Positions 7,219-13,134 of a stretch of 13,468 nucleotides of DNA are shown here, piece by piece. Origin of the DNA: an uncultured Campylobacteraceae bacterium (lineage in GTDB: Bacteria; Campylobacterota; Campylobacteria; Campylobacterales; Arcobacteraceae). The notes under the pieces are model-generated. The model saw nothing but the letters and a program-made list of their open reading frames with translations, was not told the origin of the DNA and did not search any database. The stretch lies in NCBI GenBank assembly GCA_913057765.1, contig CAJXPH010000052.1:1-13468 (forward strand). Direction: 5' to 3'. A program made the position numbers and the translations under genes. Within the stretch, counting starts at the first letter, position 1. Each line of letters begins with the position of its first letter.

Positions 7219-7310
7219 ATGTTGTTATTAAGGGGACAACATCTGTAGCCCCCATTAGTAGGGGCTTAAAATCCACTTTGGACAGATTTAGGTTCATACT
7301 TTCTGTCCAA
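7219..7310 (+). ncRNA. Three-hairpin cluster, candidate structured RNA
   Basis: Three perfect stems follow one another. ATGTTGT/ACAACAT (7219-7225 with 7236-7242) has a 10-base loop ending in GGGG. AGCCCC/GGGGCT (7247-7252 with 7261-7266) has loop CATTAGTA and TTAAAA after it. TTGGACAG/CTGTCCAA (7278-7285 with 7303-7310) has a 17-base loop. The GGGG in the first loop could instead pair with the C-run of the second stem, giving an alternative fold or pseudoknot. The cluster follows the lipoprotein/membrane gene pair, and the third stem spans the stop of the minus-strand frame at 7294. It may act as a terminator or attenuator, or be an RNA of the element. No known RNA family is recognised. Confidence 0.4.
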
Positions 7311-7506
7311 GATAGTTTTCACTACACCACTTCTTCAGTAATTCCCTCATTCTTCTTGAAGGAATGTAGATACTTATAAGTTGTCTATCACGAAGCTGTG
7401 ACAGGAACAACCACTGTAACAAACTGTTAAGAGCGTAAGTCTCTTCCTCAATCTTAACTCCAAGCTTATCAAAGCATCTCAGACAAAGATAACCATAGTA
7501 AGACAA
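7294..7506 (-). CDS. Possible C-terminal fragment of a phage protein
   Basis: A 70-codon open frame beginning with TTG; no Shine-Dalgarno is visible. The distal half, YALNSLLQWLFLSQLRDRQL and IYIPSRRMRELLKKW, resembles a recurrent C-terminal block (YALS..LQWI.RS..R.G..I..YIPS.RMR.LL..W) that I remember from phage and plasmid proteins of unknown function. That memory could not be checked. The frame stays open upstream to a TAA inside the 88-bp repeat, so this looks like a protein whose N-terminal part was lost at the repeat boundary. One Cys-x2-Cys pair is near the start. It may be a pseudogene; translation is doubtful. Confidence 0.45.
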   Translation of the reverse strand: MSYYGYLCLRCFDKLGVKIEEETYALNSLLQWLFLSQLRDRQLISIYIPSRRMRELLKKWCSENYLGQKV

Positions 7507-7554
7507 TGTATGAATTAGGTTAAGGGATTAGTACCCTTTAAGAGGAGCTCAGAT
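7467..7554 (+). repeat. 88-bp dispersed repeat, copy B
   Basis: The partner of 5171-5258, gap-free with about 10 differences. It contains a hairpin TTAAGGG-ATTAGTA-CCCTTTAA (7520-7541, with one extra T in the right arm) and AGAGGAGCTC (7541-7550). The last two of the 10 differences change CTC to CCC in the right arm and improve pairing with GGG, so the stem is kept in both copies. On the minus strand the proximal part is in the open frame called at 7294-7506. Confidence 0.85.
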
Positions 7555-7633
7555 AAAGATATGGTATCAATATCAAATTCATTTTAAGGAGACTGAAGAT
7601 AAAATATAAGTATTAATATTATGAAAGGTATTA

Positions 7634-8242
7634 ATGACAATAAAACGACGTTTAGCAATATTTTTTGCATTCTTTTTTCTTTTTGTATTTGTCATTATGG
7701 TATGGTCTTCCCACAAACCTATCATTGTTAATGAAGATATCTTTGCTTATTATTGGACTAATATACTTGCAGGGATTATTACTATATACGGTATGTTTTT
7801 TTTCATTAAAGAGTTGAAGAAAAAATGGAATAACACTATTGAATCTATCAGACTCTTTCTTGTAGTTATTAGTGCACCTTTTATTATTCCCTTTTTTGTA
7901 AAACTTTTCTTTGAACAGTCTCTTATGCTTTTCTTACACGAGCTTACATCTGAAAAGAGTATAAAAGTTGTTAAAGTAAAAGATAAAGTATCTCTGAGAA
8001 GATGTAGAAATGGAATTGAGTTACAAGGTTATTCTTTTGTTAATGGAAGAATATGTGGGGTACCTAAAGAACACTTAAGTAAGTTACAAGAGGGAGATGA
8101 ACTTACGATAGAGGGTGAAAGTTCTTACTTTGGTTTTACTACAGAGTCTATCAAGTATGCCTATAGAGAAATACAGGAAACAGACACTAGCCCTAATGCA
8201 GACTGGAAGAAGCATACACCTAAAACCTATAATAGACTTTAA
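7634..8242 (+). CDS. Membrane protein with three N-terminal passes and a soluble beta-rich tail
   Basis: 202 aa, family not recognised. Hydrophobic segments lie at about residues 5-25, 36-56 and 73-93. A soluble tail of about 100 residues follows, with KVVKVKDKVSLRRCRNGIEL and LQEGDELTIEGESSYFGF. The EGD.L.I.G pattern parallels the GD.I.V.G of the lipoprotein at 6226, suggesting a similar small beta barrel (inference). AAAGG precedes the ATG by about 5 bases. The gene lies alone between repeat copy B and the inverted AGAGGAGCT motif at 8364-8406. Its stop codon lies in the 17-bp repeat shared with 7141-7157, so it looks like a discrete cargo cassette. Phage exclusion is one possible role, unproven. 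Confidence 0.7.
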   Translation: MTIKRRLAIFFAFFFLFVFVIMVWSSHKPIIVNEDIFAYYWTNILAGIITIYGMFFFIKELKKKWNNTIESIRLFLVVISAPFIIPFFVKLFFEQSLMLFLHELTSEKSIKVVKVKDKVSLRRCRNGIELQGYSFVNGRICGVPKEHLSKLQEGDELTIEGESSYFGFTTESIKYAYREIQETDTSPNADWKKHTPKTYNRL

Positions 8243-8254
8243 AACAAATAGATA
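8238..8254 (+). repeat. 17-bp direct repeat over a stop codon, copy 2
   Basis: Identical to 7141-7157 and again spans the TAA stop of a + strand membrane-protein gene. The sequences diverge at once on both sides. Confidence 0.7.
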
Positions 8255-8363
8255 CTAAGAGCCACATACATAGTAAGTCACAGTTAAAGACATCATATAC
8301 TTATCTTATAACATACCTCTAAGTAGTTTATTATTTAGGGTGAGAATAAGGTTAGTTATCGAA

Positions 8364-8406
8364 AGTCTTTAGCTCCTCTATAGTTCTACTTATACTTACC
8401 CTTAAC
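8364..8406 (-). repeat. Inverted member of the TTAAGGG...AGAGGAGCT motif family
   Basis: On the minus strand, GTTAAGGG (8399-8406) is followed, after a spacer about as long as in the 88-bp copies, by AGAGGAGCT (8371-8379) and AAAGA. The order and spacing match copies A and B, but the orientation is opposite and the spacer does not form the hairpin. It lies in the otherwise empty gap 8243-8513. The only other thing noted in that gap is a GTATATATATAC palindrome near 8473, whose meaning is unclear. Confidence 0.45.
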
Positions 8407-8513
8407 AACAACCAACTAAAGTAAGACCTCTAGTCATTTGTGTCTTTGTTTCACTTGTAGTTTTCTTTTAAGTATATATATACCATTATGTCCTTTTAGG
8501 TCACACCATAAAA

Positions 8514-8978
8514 CTACACTGCTATTTCATTGTCAAAACCTTGTTCAAAGCCTTCTAATACAAAAACACCTTCAGTAGGATTATCTATATATTCATCTCG
8601 TTCTACTTTTATTCCTAAAACTAAGTTTGCAAACTCTCTATCTGCTTTTAACTTACGACCTTTGTCATACCTTTTAGCATCTTTTGCAATAGCTTTCTTT
8701 CCAACGTACCACTTGTACTTAGTTGAAGCAACTTGGACTATTCTAATATAGCCTTTTTCTTTTAGTTCATCTTTAGCTCTAAAGTAAGGTCTTCTTGATA
8801 CTCCTAGAACTGCCATAATATTAGTATCAACTAACTCTTCTCCTTTGAGTACTTCGTGATAAATAAGATTAAGAAACTTAAATGAATTAGGACTTAAGTC
8901 CTGTACCGCTTCCACCATTGATATTTTAGATTTGTAGACTCTTCCTACATATTTTCTTTTTGTTTTGTTTGTCTTCAT
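8514..8978 (-). CDS. Winged-helix DNA-binding protein
   Basis: 154 aa, highly basic at both ends of the domain. Residues about 28-80 (SPNSFKFLNLIYHEVLKGEE, then VDTNIMAVLGVSRRPYFRAK and DELKEKGYIRI) have the shape of a winged helix: a first helix, a second helix, a recognition helix around GVSRRPYFRAKDEL and a short wing. The family is not identified. Such proteins in small mobile elements act as replication initiators or transcription regulators, and either is possible here. AAGG lies about 10 bases before the ATG. No operator or iteron array is seen nearby, so I do not call an origin. Confidence 0.7.
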   Translation of the reverse strand: MKTNKTKRKYVGRVYKSKISMVEAVQDLSPNSFKFLNLIYHEVLKGEELVDTNIMAVLGVSRRPYFRAKDELKEKGYIRIVQVASTKYKWYVGKKAIAKDAKRYDKGRKLKADREFANLVLGIKVERDEYIDNPTEGVFVLEGFEQGFDNEIAV

Positions 8979-9361
8979 TCTTTATTCGCCTTTAGTTACA
9001 AGGAGTCCACAGGTCAATATTCCATTAAAAACTTACCTCTGACATCTAGTTGTTTATTATGATTATTTTGAGAGTTTTTTCCTATAATGTGTCGACAATA
9101 AGAAAGCCGTTGTAGTAGGACTTGTAGAAATCCTAAAAAGTACTCTATCTCTCTATGTAGGGGGTGTCTATCTGGAAGTACCATGAAATCATGCTTTCTA
9201 GGATTTGAAGTTTCTCTATTTTCTCTAGATGAATGGAATGAGAATATACGTGATTTAATATGTTGTATGAGCCCTGACTGAAGCCCTTTTTTTACGATAA
9301 GAATCTAATGAGTTGTATGAATGGTATATGACCCTCTCAAGGAGGCTCTAGGCAGTTCTAT
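8979..9361. other. Intergenic region, possibly decayed coding sequence
   Basis: About 380 bases with no supported gene. A + strand frame with no start codon reads VDNKKAVVVGLVEILKSTLS and LYVGGVYLEVP (about 9092-9190), which looks protein-like. The opposite strand is also open (ATG near 9182, about 56 codons) but lacks a ribosome site and uses odd codons. A motif resembling the 88-bp repeat core lies at 9313-9355. A run of seven T at about 9285-9291 follows AGCCC, but no stem was found, so no terminator is called. Confidence 0.4.
9313..9355 (+). repeat. Divergent member of the AGAGGAGCT motif family
   Basis: TTGTATGAAT, then ACCCTCTCAAGGAGGCTCTA, matches the order of elements in the 88-bp repeats (TGTATGAATT ... 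ACCCTTTAAGAGGAGCTCAG), with a shorter middle. CCTC-TCAAG-GAGG can form a small hairpin. It lies just past the 3' end of the serine recombinase gene, as copy A lies past the KilA-N gene. Confidence 0.4.
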
Positions 9362-10042
9362 TTAGCTATGTTTGTACTCTAGTATTCTTTTAACTTGCAT
9401 GAAGTAGAATTCTTTGTCATTCTTGTTAGATAACCCTCTATCATTCAACTTCTTTGCAATAGCTCTAAGAGATAAACCTTTCTTATCATATCTTTTGATT
9501 GAAGCTATTACCTTTTGCTCTTTATCATTCTTTACTAGTTTCTTAATGTCTTTCTCTATAACAACATCATAACCGTAAGGTACGGAACCTCCAAGCTTTT
9601 CTCCTCTAGACTTCTTCAGTTTCATTGTAGCTTTGATTCTAGATTTAATCATCTGTCTTTCATAATCAGCAAAAGCACTTACAACTTGCTCCATTAATAC
9701 TTGCATTGGGTCATTAGCATTACCATTTGTATCTACTATGATTAACTCTGCACCTTTTCTAGCAATCTCTGTTCTTATCCATCCAGTTTGAATAGTATCA
9801 CGTGAAAGTCTATCAATCTTTTGAACTATAATCTTGTCATCTTTCTTAATAGTGTTTAACAAATCCATTAGACCTAATCTCTTATCAAGTTCTGCTCCAC
9901 TCTTCTTATCTTCAAAATATCTTTCGATTGGCTCTAGGTCATTCTCATTAGCAAAAGAATCAATAGCTTGTCTCTGTACTTCAAATGAGTTTGACTGTTT
10001 ATCTTCATCTGTTGAGAGTCTTAGGTACGAGTATATAGGCAT
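9362..10042 (-). CDS. Serine recombinase (resolvase/invertase family)
   Basis: 226 aa. The N-terminal catalytic domain shows YSYLRLST with the nucleophile Ser10 and Arg8, KIDRLSRDT at about 75-83 with the conserved arginines, and FADYERQMIKSRIKATMKLK leading into the long E helix. GGSVPYGYD (151-159) and a C-terminal helix-turn-helix around LSLRAIAKKLNDRGL (190-204) complete the small-serine-recombinase layout, so it appears intact. AAAGGA sits 8 bases before the ATG and a strong promoter lies upstream. Relatives resolve cointegrates, invert DNA or move small elements. The element already has a tyrosine integrase, so this enzyme probably has another job or came with a second element. No flanking inverted repeats were found. 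Confidence 0.88.
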   Translation of the reverse strand: MPIYSYLRLSTDEDKQSNSFEVQRQAIDSFANENDLEPIERYFEDKKSGAELDKRLGLMDLLNTIKKDDKIIVQKIDRLSRDTIQTGWIRTEIARKGAELIIVDTNGNANDPMQVLMEQVVSAFADYERQMIKSRIKATMKLKKSRGEKLGGSVPYGYDVVIEKDIKKLVKNDKEQKVIASIKRYDKKGLSLRAIAKKLNDRGLSNKNDKEFYFMQVKRILEYKHS

Positions 10043-10096
10043 TGGATAAGTCCTTTAATGTTTAATAGTGTACTTCTTCAGATGAACCAGTACAAA

Positions 10097-10126
10097 ATAT
10101 TAACTAAAATATAGCTATTCTGTCAA
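10097..10126 (-). promoter_or_regulatory. Strong sigma70-type promoter for the serine recombinase
   Basis: On the minus strand, TTGACA (10121-10126) and TAATAT (10097-10102) are separated by 18 bases. The -10 is about 54 bases before the recombinase ATG. This near-consensus -35 is rare in Campylobacterota-like DNA and suggests the gene is expressed. Confidence 0.6.
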
Positions 10127-10169
10127 GTAATTTAAATAGGAAACCAATCAATATTAATAAATGTAGATA

Positions 10170-10207
10170 AGAAGTAGATGTCCATTCTGTCTTATAGGAC
10201 ACCTTCT
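10170..10207. repeat. Two-part imperfect inverted repeat
   Basis: AGAAG (10170-10174) pairs with CTTCT (10203-10207) and TGTCC (10179-10183) pairs with GGACA (10197-10201). The loop is 13 bases and there is a 4/1-base internal gap. It lies upstream of the recombinase promoter and could be a protein-binding site or a hairpin; there is no U-tract. Confidence 0.4.
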
Positions 10208-10238
10208 AGTCAATGCCTGAATATACAATAACTATATA

Positions 10239-10355
10239 ATGGACAAGAACAAGTACCTTGCAAAGGAGCTGAGAACATCAATAATAAGTGTTAAAAGAGG
10301 GATAGATGTAGTTTTCAAATTCAAAGTGAGGTACGGGGAAAACAAGCACCGTTAG
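10239..10355 (+). CDS. Possible 38-aa basic peptide or integrase N-terminal relic
   Basis: ATG MDKNKYLAKELRTS, then IISVKRGIDVVFKFKVRYGE and NKHR before a TAG. The composition is protein-like, and the end resembles the first beta strands of epsilonproteobacterial phage integrases, which usually continue with KTF. That comparison is from memory. No Shine-Dalgarno is visible. It could be a small peptide, a remnant or chance. Confidence 0.25.
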   Translation: MDKNKYLAKELRTSIISVKRGIDVVFKFKVRYGENKHR

Positions 10356-10394
10356 ATAGTATATATGACCCCACAGATTTTTGTATTAGGATTT

Positions 10395-10739
10395 TTAAAA
10401 AAGTTTATTAAATAAAATAAAATGATAAAATATAGTAGTTACACATAATACTAAAAAGGTAAAGTACCTAAGTTTCTGATTTGTAGATTCACTAAATGCA
10501 TAGAACCTAGTACTTCCTGTCCTATATTTTATATCATACAATGTTTTGAATACACCACTTGTCATAAATGAAATAACTAAAGATTCATGAATAGTTATTC
10601 CTCGTTCTAAAAGTAATATATAATATACTATAAAAAGTAAAACCCAAATAGTCAAATCAAATATTAATTCTTTTAGAGTAATGTCTAACTTCATCCAAGA
10701 ATCATTATTTTTGCTATTCAAACTCTTTTTACTATTCAA
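10395..10739 (-). CDS. Small membrane protein, unknown
   Basis: 114 aa with a polar, basic N-terminus and hydrophobic segments at about residues 25-46, 53-68 and 90-112. The start is TTG at 10739: AAGGG lies 6 bases upstream and TATAAT (10755-10760 on the minus strand) just beyond that. No family is recognised. It is divergent from the broken membrane-associated gene at 10841, and the two share a 100-base control region. Confidence 0.6.
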   Translation of the reverse strand: MNSKKSLNSKNNDSWMKLDITLKELIFDLTIWVLLFIVYYILLLERGITIHESLVISFMTSGVFKTLYDIKYRTGSTRFYAFSESTNQKLRYFTFLVLCVTTIFYHFILFNKLF

Positions 10740-10840
10740 TCGAAACCCTTAATGATTATAATGAAAAAGATTATAGCTAAAGGCATCTCAAAGTCACCAT
10801 AATGTAAACTTTTGACCTTGTTTTAAATAAAAGGACCCTT

Positions 10841-11425
10841 ATGAAAAAAATAGTAGAAACTCTTGCTGGATTAATATTTGCAATCTATGTAATGGGGACG
10901 ATGATTGCTACACCATATTATACTTAGCAAGATATAAAACAAAATGATTCTTTCTTAAGATACTTCTTCATTTCACCAGTAGTTGGTTTTATTGATTCTG
11001 TAGTTTGGCCATATAAAGTTTATGTAAATAACTTTGAAGAAACAAATGAATTAACAGAACTTCAAACAGCAAATATTAAGGCATTTATGATTGCGCAAGA
11101 ACATTTAAGCTCTGCAATAACATTAACTCGTTCTATACCTAAGTCAAAAGATATAAAAGGAGACTTTAAGAAAGTCAAATCACTTATGGATGGAGCAAAA
11201 ACAAGATTATTAGAATCAGATAAAATGGTCTTAAACAATATTTATCAAGGACTAGGAGACATCGTACATAATAAACTTCTAATAGCTATTGAGTACTATC
11301 AATCAGGTATGCTTGAAAATGGTGACAGAACCGACTTAACTCGAGGAGATGCATTATTAGTTGAATATGATAAATGGATGAATGAGAATTGGAATAATAT
11401 AGGAGAAGCAATCAATCCCAAATAA
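10841..11425 (+). pseudogene. Membrane-anchored unknown protein interrupted by an in-frame amber codon
   Basis: A 195-codon frame starts at an ATG with AAGGA 5 bases upstream and is broken only by TAG at codon 29 (10925-10927). Before it, MKKIVETLAGLIFAIYVMG forms a signal anchor; after it, QDIKQNDSFLRYFFISPVVG is a second hydrophobic stretch. A helical soluble domain follows, ending GEAINPK. No start codon lies just after the stop. The next one, ATG 11087, follows AAGG at a good distance and would give a 112-aa soluble C-terminal product. So the gene is either a one-base nonsense mutant, a readthrough gene, or now makes only the C-terminal part. Family not recognised. Confidence 0.6.
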
Positions 11426-11456
11426 AGTTATAGCTAAAGCAAACCTATAAGTCTAC

Positions 11457-11734
11457 CTAAACTAACATAGCATTCTTTAAAGTTTCAATAGATAACTCTT
11501 TAATCTCTAGATGAGCCTGTAAGACTATCTTATTCAATTCTATTAGTCTTTCTATTAGTTCCTTATTCTGAACTGGTGAGACGTCATCAAGAAACATTGA
11601 AATCACCTTATTGTCATACTCATTCCCAATAAATAAGAGATACCTGTATCATCTGAACCGATTACTTTAAGTGTCTCATTCATACCTTCAACTGTTAATT
11701 CCATCTCTATATTTTGTCCTAGTTTCTTTGTCAT
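11457..11734 (-). pseudogene. Unknown small gene split by a frameshift
   Basis: The ATG at 11734 follows AAGGA by 7 bases and opens MTKKLGQNIEMELTVEGMNE, running to a stop at 11603. A second frame, already open before that, reads LFIGNEYDNKVISMFLDDVS and a helical tail ending LKNAMLV at 11457. The two fit as one protein of about 93 aa if four bases are restored at the tandem TTAT/TTTA run around 11628-11636, where loss of one repeat unit by slippage would produce exactly this shift. Alternatively the downstream frame starts on its own at the ATG 11597, which follows AAGG by 7 bases. The gene lies 85 bases after the integrase on the same strand. Family not recognised. Confidence 0.55.
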
Positions 11735-11819
11735 TTATTAATCCTTATTGTTTTAATACAGCCTTAAAGACCTTAGAGAAAGTAGGATAATAACTTAAGC
11801 CCTACTCTCTGTAAGAACT

Positions 11820-13049
11820 TTAGTTAAACTCTAACTTATCAATAGCATCTTTCAAAACCTTCAACGGATACTTACTACCATACCTACTCATAGTCATTCC
11901 ATATTCTTTTTGTACAGAGTGACCTAAGAGTTCAGAGATAACTAAAGGATTTACTTCAGCATACTTAAGCTCAGTTGCTATAGTATGTCTTAATGAATAC
12001 ATAACCTTTTTAGTTGAATTAGTAACTTGTATTTTTATACTATTATTGAAAGTCTTTTGAATATTATCTTGAGAACACTTTTGTAAACATTGCTTAAATC
12101 TTTGAGGAATACCTATGTCTACTAAAGCTTTATGTAAAGGTATAACTCTATGTGAACTAAGAGTTTTTAGTTTTATGTTCTTATCTGTTAAATCAAAGAA
12201 CCAAAGAGAAGTAGTTTCATCATACTTTAGTTTAGCTTTCCATAATTCAGAACATCTTAGACCTGTGTAAACAAAACAGTAATAAATGTCTCTTCTAAAT
12301 TCATCTTCTTTATCAATCAACTTAAGTAAACTTGATACCTCATTTTTGGAGAATGGTTCACGTTCAGTGTCTGAAGAAACCTCTGTTTCAATAGTAATGA
12401 AATCAGCTGGATTAACCTCTATATATCTTTGAGCTTTACAGTAGTTATAGAACCTTTTTATATGACCAAAGTAAGCTTGTAGTGTCCCTACTGTTACCCT
12501 CATATTATCAGGTACATTAAGTTTCAAAAGCTTAGATAAACTCATCGTTCTATATATCTGTATATTACGTCTAGGTAGGATTTCAAGCTGTTTCTTTATT
12601 GATAAAAGTTTGTTAAAGTCTATTGAATTTATAGGGGATTTATGGTCAGCTAAAGGTAAGTAAACATTACTAAGAAAGTTTAGTAATGAGTTTCTTTTTG
12701 AGTCTGATATGGAGAGCTCTTTATAATAACTTTTGAACTCGTCAAAGCATGATTTATGTGTCTTAATAGTAGTAATATTAGGCTGTGAGACAACCTCTGA
12801 TAATCCAAAAGTAGAGTTAAATGTATTAACAATAGAAGTGAGTTCATCATAAACACAGAGACCTGTATCATGTAATAATTCAACCTTACGATAAGCTCTG
12901 ATAATACTTTCAGAATTTATGATTGCATCTTTATAATTCTTTGTGTGAAGACTCTTATTTATTTCAGTTTTATTAAAAAATGGTTGAAGTCTCTTAGGAA
13001 TTCTAATTCTAATCTTATAGATTTTGTATGAGTTTTTAAGTAAGTACAT
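11820..13049 (-). CDS. int: Tyrosine recombinase (phage-type integrase)
   Basis: 409 aa, full length. A basic strand-rich N-terminus (YKIRIRIPKRLQPFF, 11-25) and a core-binding helical domain (about 95-215) precede the catalytic domain. Catalytic residues seen are Arg265 in YTGLRCSELW, Lys295 in the beta-hairpin, Arg354-His355 in YSLRHTIATE, His377 in ELLGHS and Tyr390 in MSRYGSK. The usual His three before the second Arg is Tyr351, a tolerated variant. It should integrate and excise the element at the 3' end of tRNA-Thr. The gene starts 87 bases inside the tRNA and reads into the element. The ribosome site is weak, and no clear promoter is seen. Confidence 0.93.
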   Translation of the reverse strand: MYLLKNSYKIYKIRIRIPKRLQPFFNKTEINKSLHTKNYKDAIINSESIIRAYRKVELLHDTGLCVYDELTSIVNTFNSTFGLSEVVSQPNITTIKTHKSCFDEFKSYYKELSISDSKRNSLLNFLSNVYLPLADHKSPINSIDFNKLLSIKKQLEILPRRNIQIYRTMSLSKLLKLNVPDNMRVTVGTLQAYFGHIKRFYNYCKAQRYIEVNPADFITIETEVSSDTEREPFSKNEVSSLLKLIDKEDEFRRDIYYCFVYTGLRCSELWKAKLKYDETTSLWFFDLTDKNIKLKTLSSHRVIPLHKALVDIGIPQRFKQCLQKCSQDNIQKTFNNSIKIQVTNSTKKVMYSLRHTIATELKYAEVNPLVISELLGHSVQKEYGMTMSRYGSKYPLKVLKDAIDKLEFN

Positions 13050-13080
13050 CTCAAAATAGCCTCTAGTTTAGACTTGTTTT

Positions 13081-13092
13081 GTGTATCAGTTT
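13081..13092 (+). repeat. Putative integrase arm-type site, right end
   Basis: GTGTATCAGTTT is identical to the two copies at 5015-5039. It lies in the 85-base gap between the integrase start and the right attachment core, followed by a related GTGTATTTG. Confidence 0.45.
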
Positions 13093-13134
13093 GTGTATTT
13101 GTAATGAGAGTAGAACTCTTGTAAGCCCTATAGT

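Larger units (their letters stand above)
10043..10394. other. Intergenic region upstream of the serine recombinase
   Basis: About 350 bases. Going right from the recombinase start it holds the recombinase promoter, a two-part inverted repeat (10170-10207) and a 38-codon + strand frame (10239-10355). A motif at 10251-10280 resembles the AGAGGAGCT family and lies inside that frame. No terminator for the membrane gene ending at 10395 is evident. Confidence 0.5.

Noticed and set aside
7247..7270. A standard rho-independent terminator for the lipoprotein pair
   Set aside because: The GC stem is good, but only TTAAAA follows instead of a U-tract, and it lies over 100 bases after the stop; I keep it as part of a structured region.
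8513..9100. A replication origin next to the winged-helix gene
   Set aside because: No iterons, DnaA-box cluster or AT-rich unwinding array beyond the general AT bias could be seen.
9015..9182. Minus-strand frame of about 56 codons before the winged-helix gene
   Set aside because: It has an ATG but no Shine-Dalgarno, and has codon use (CGG, CCC, CTA) unlike its neighbours; the opposite strand looks more protein-like.
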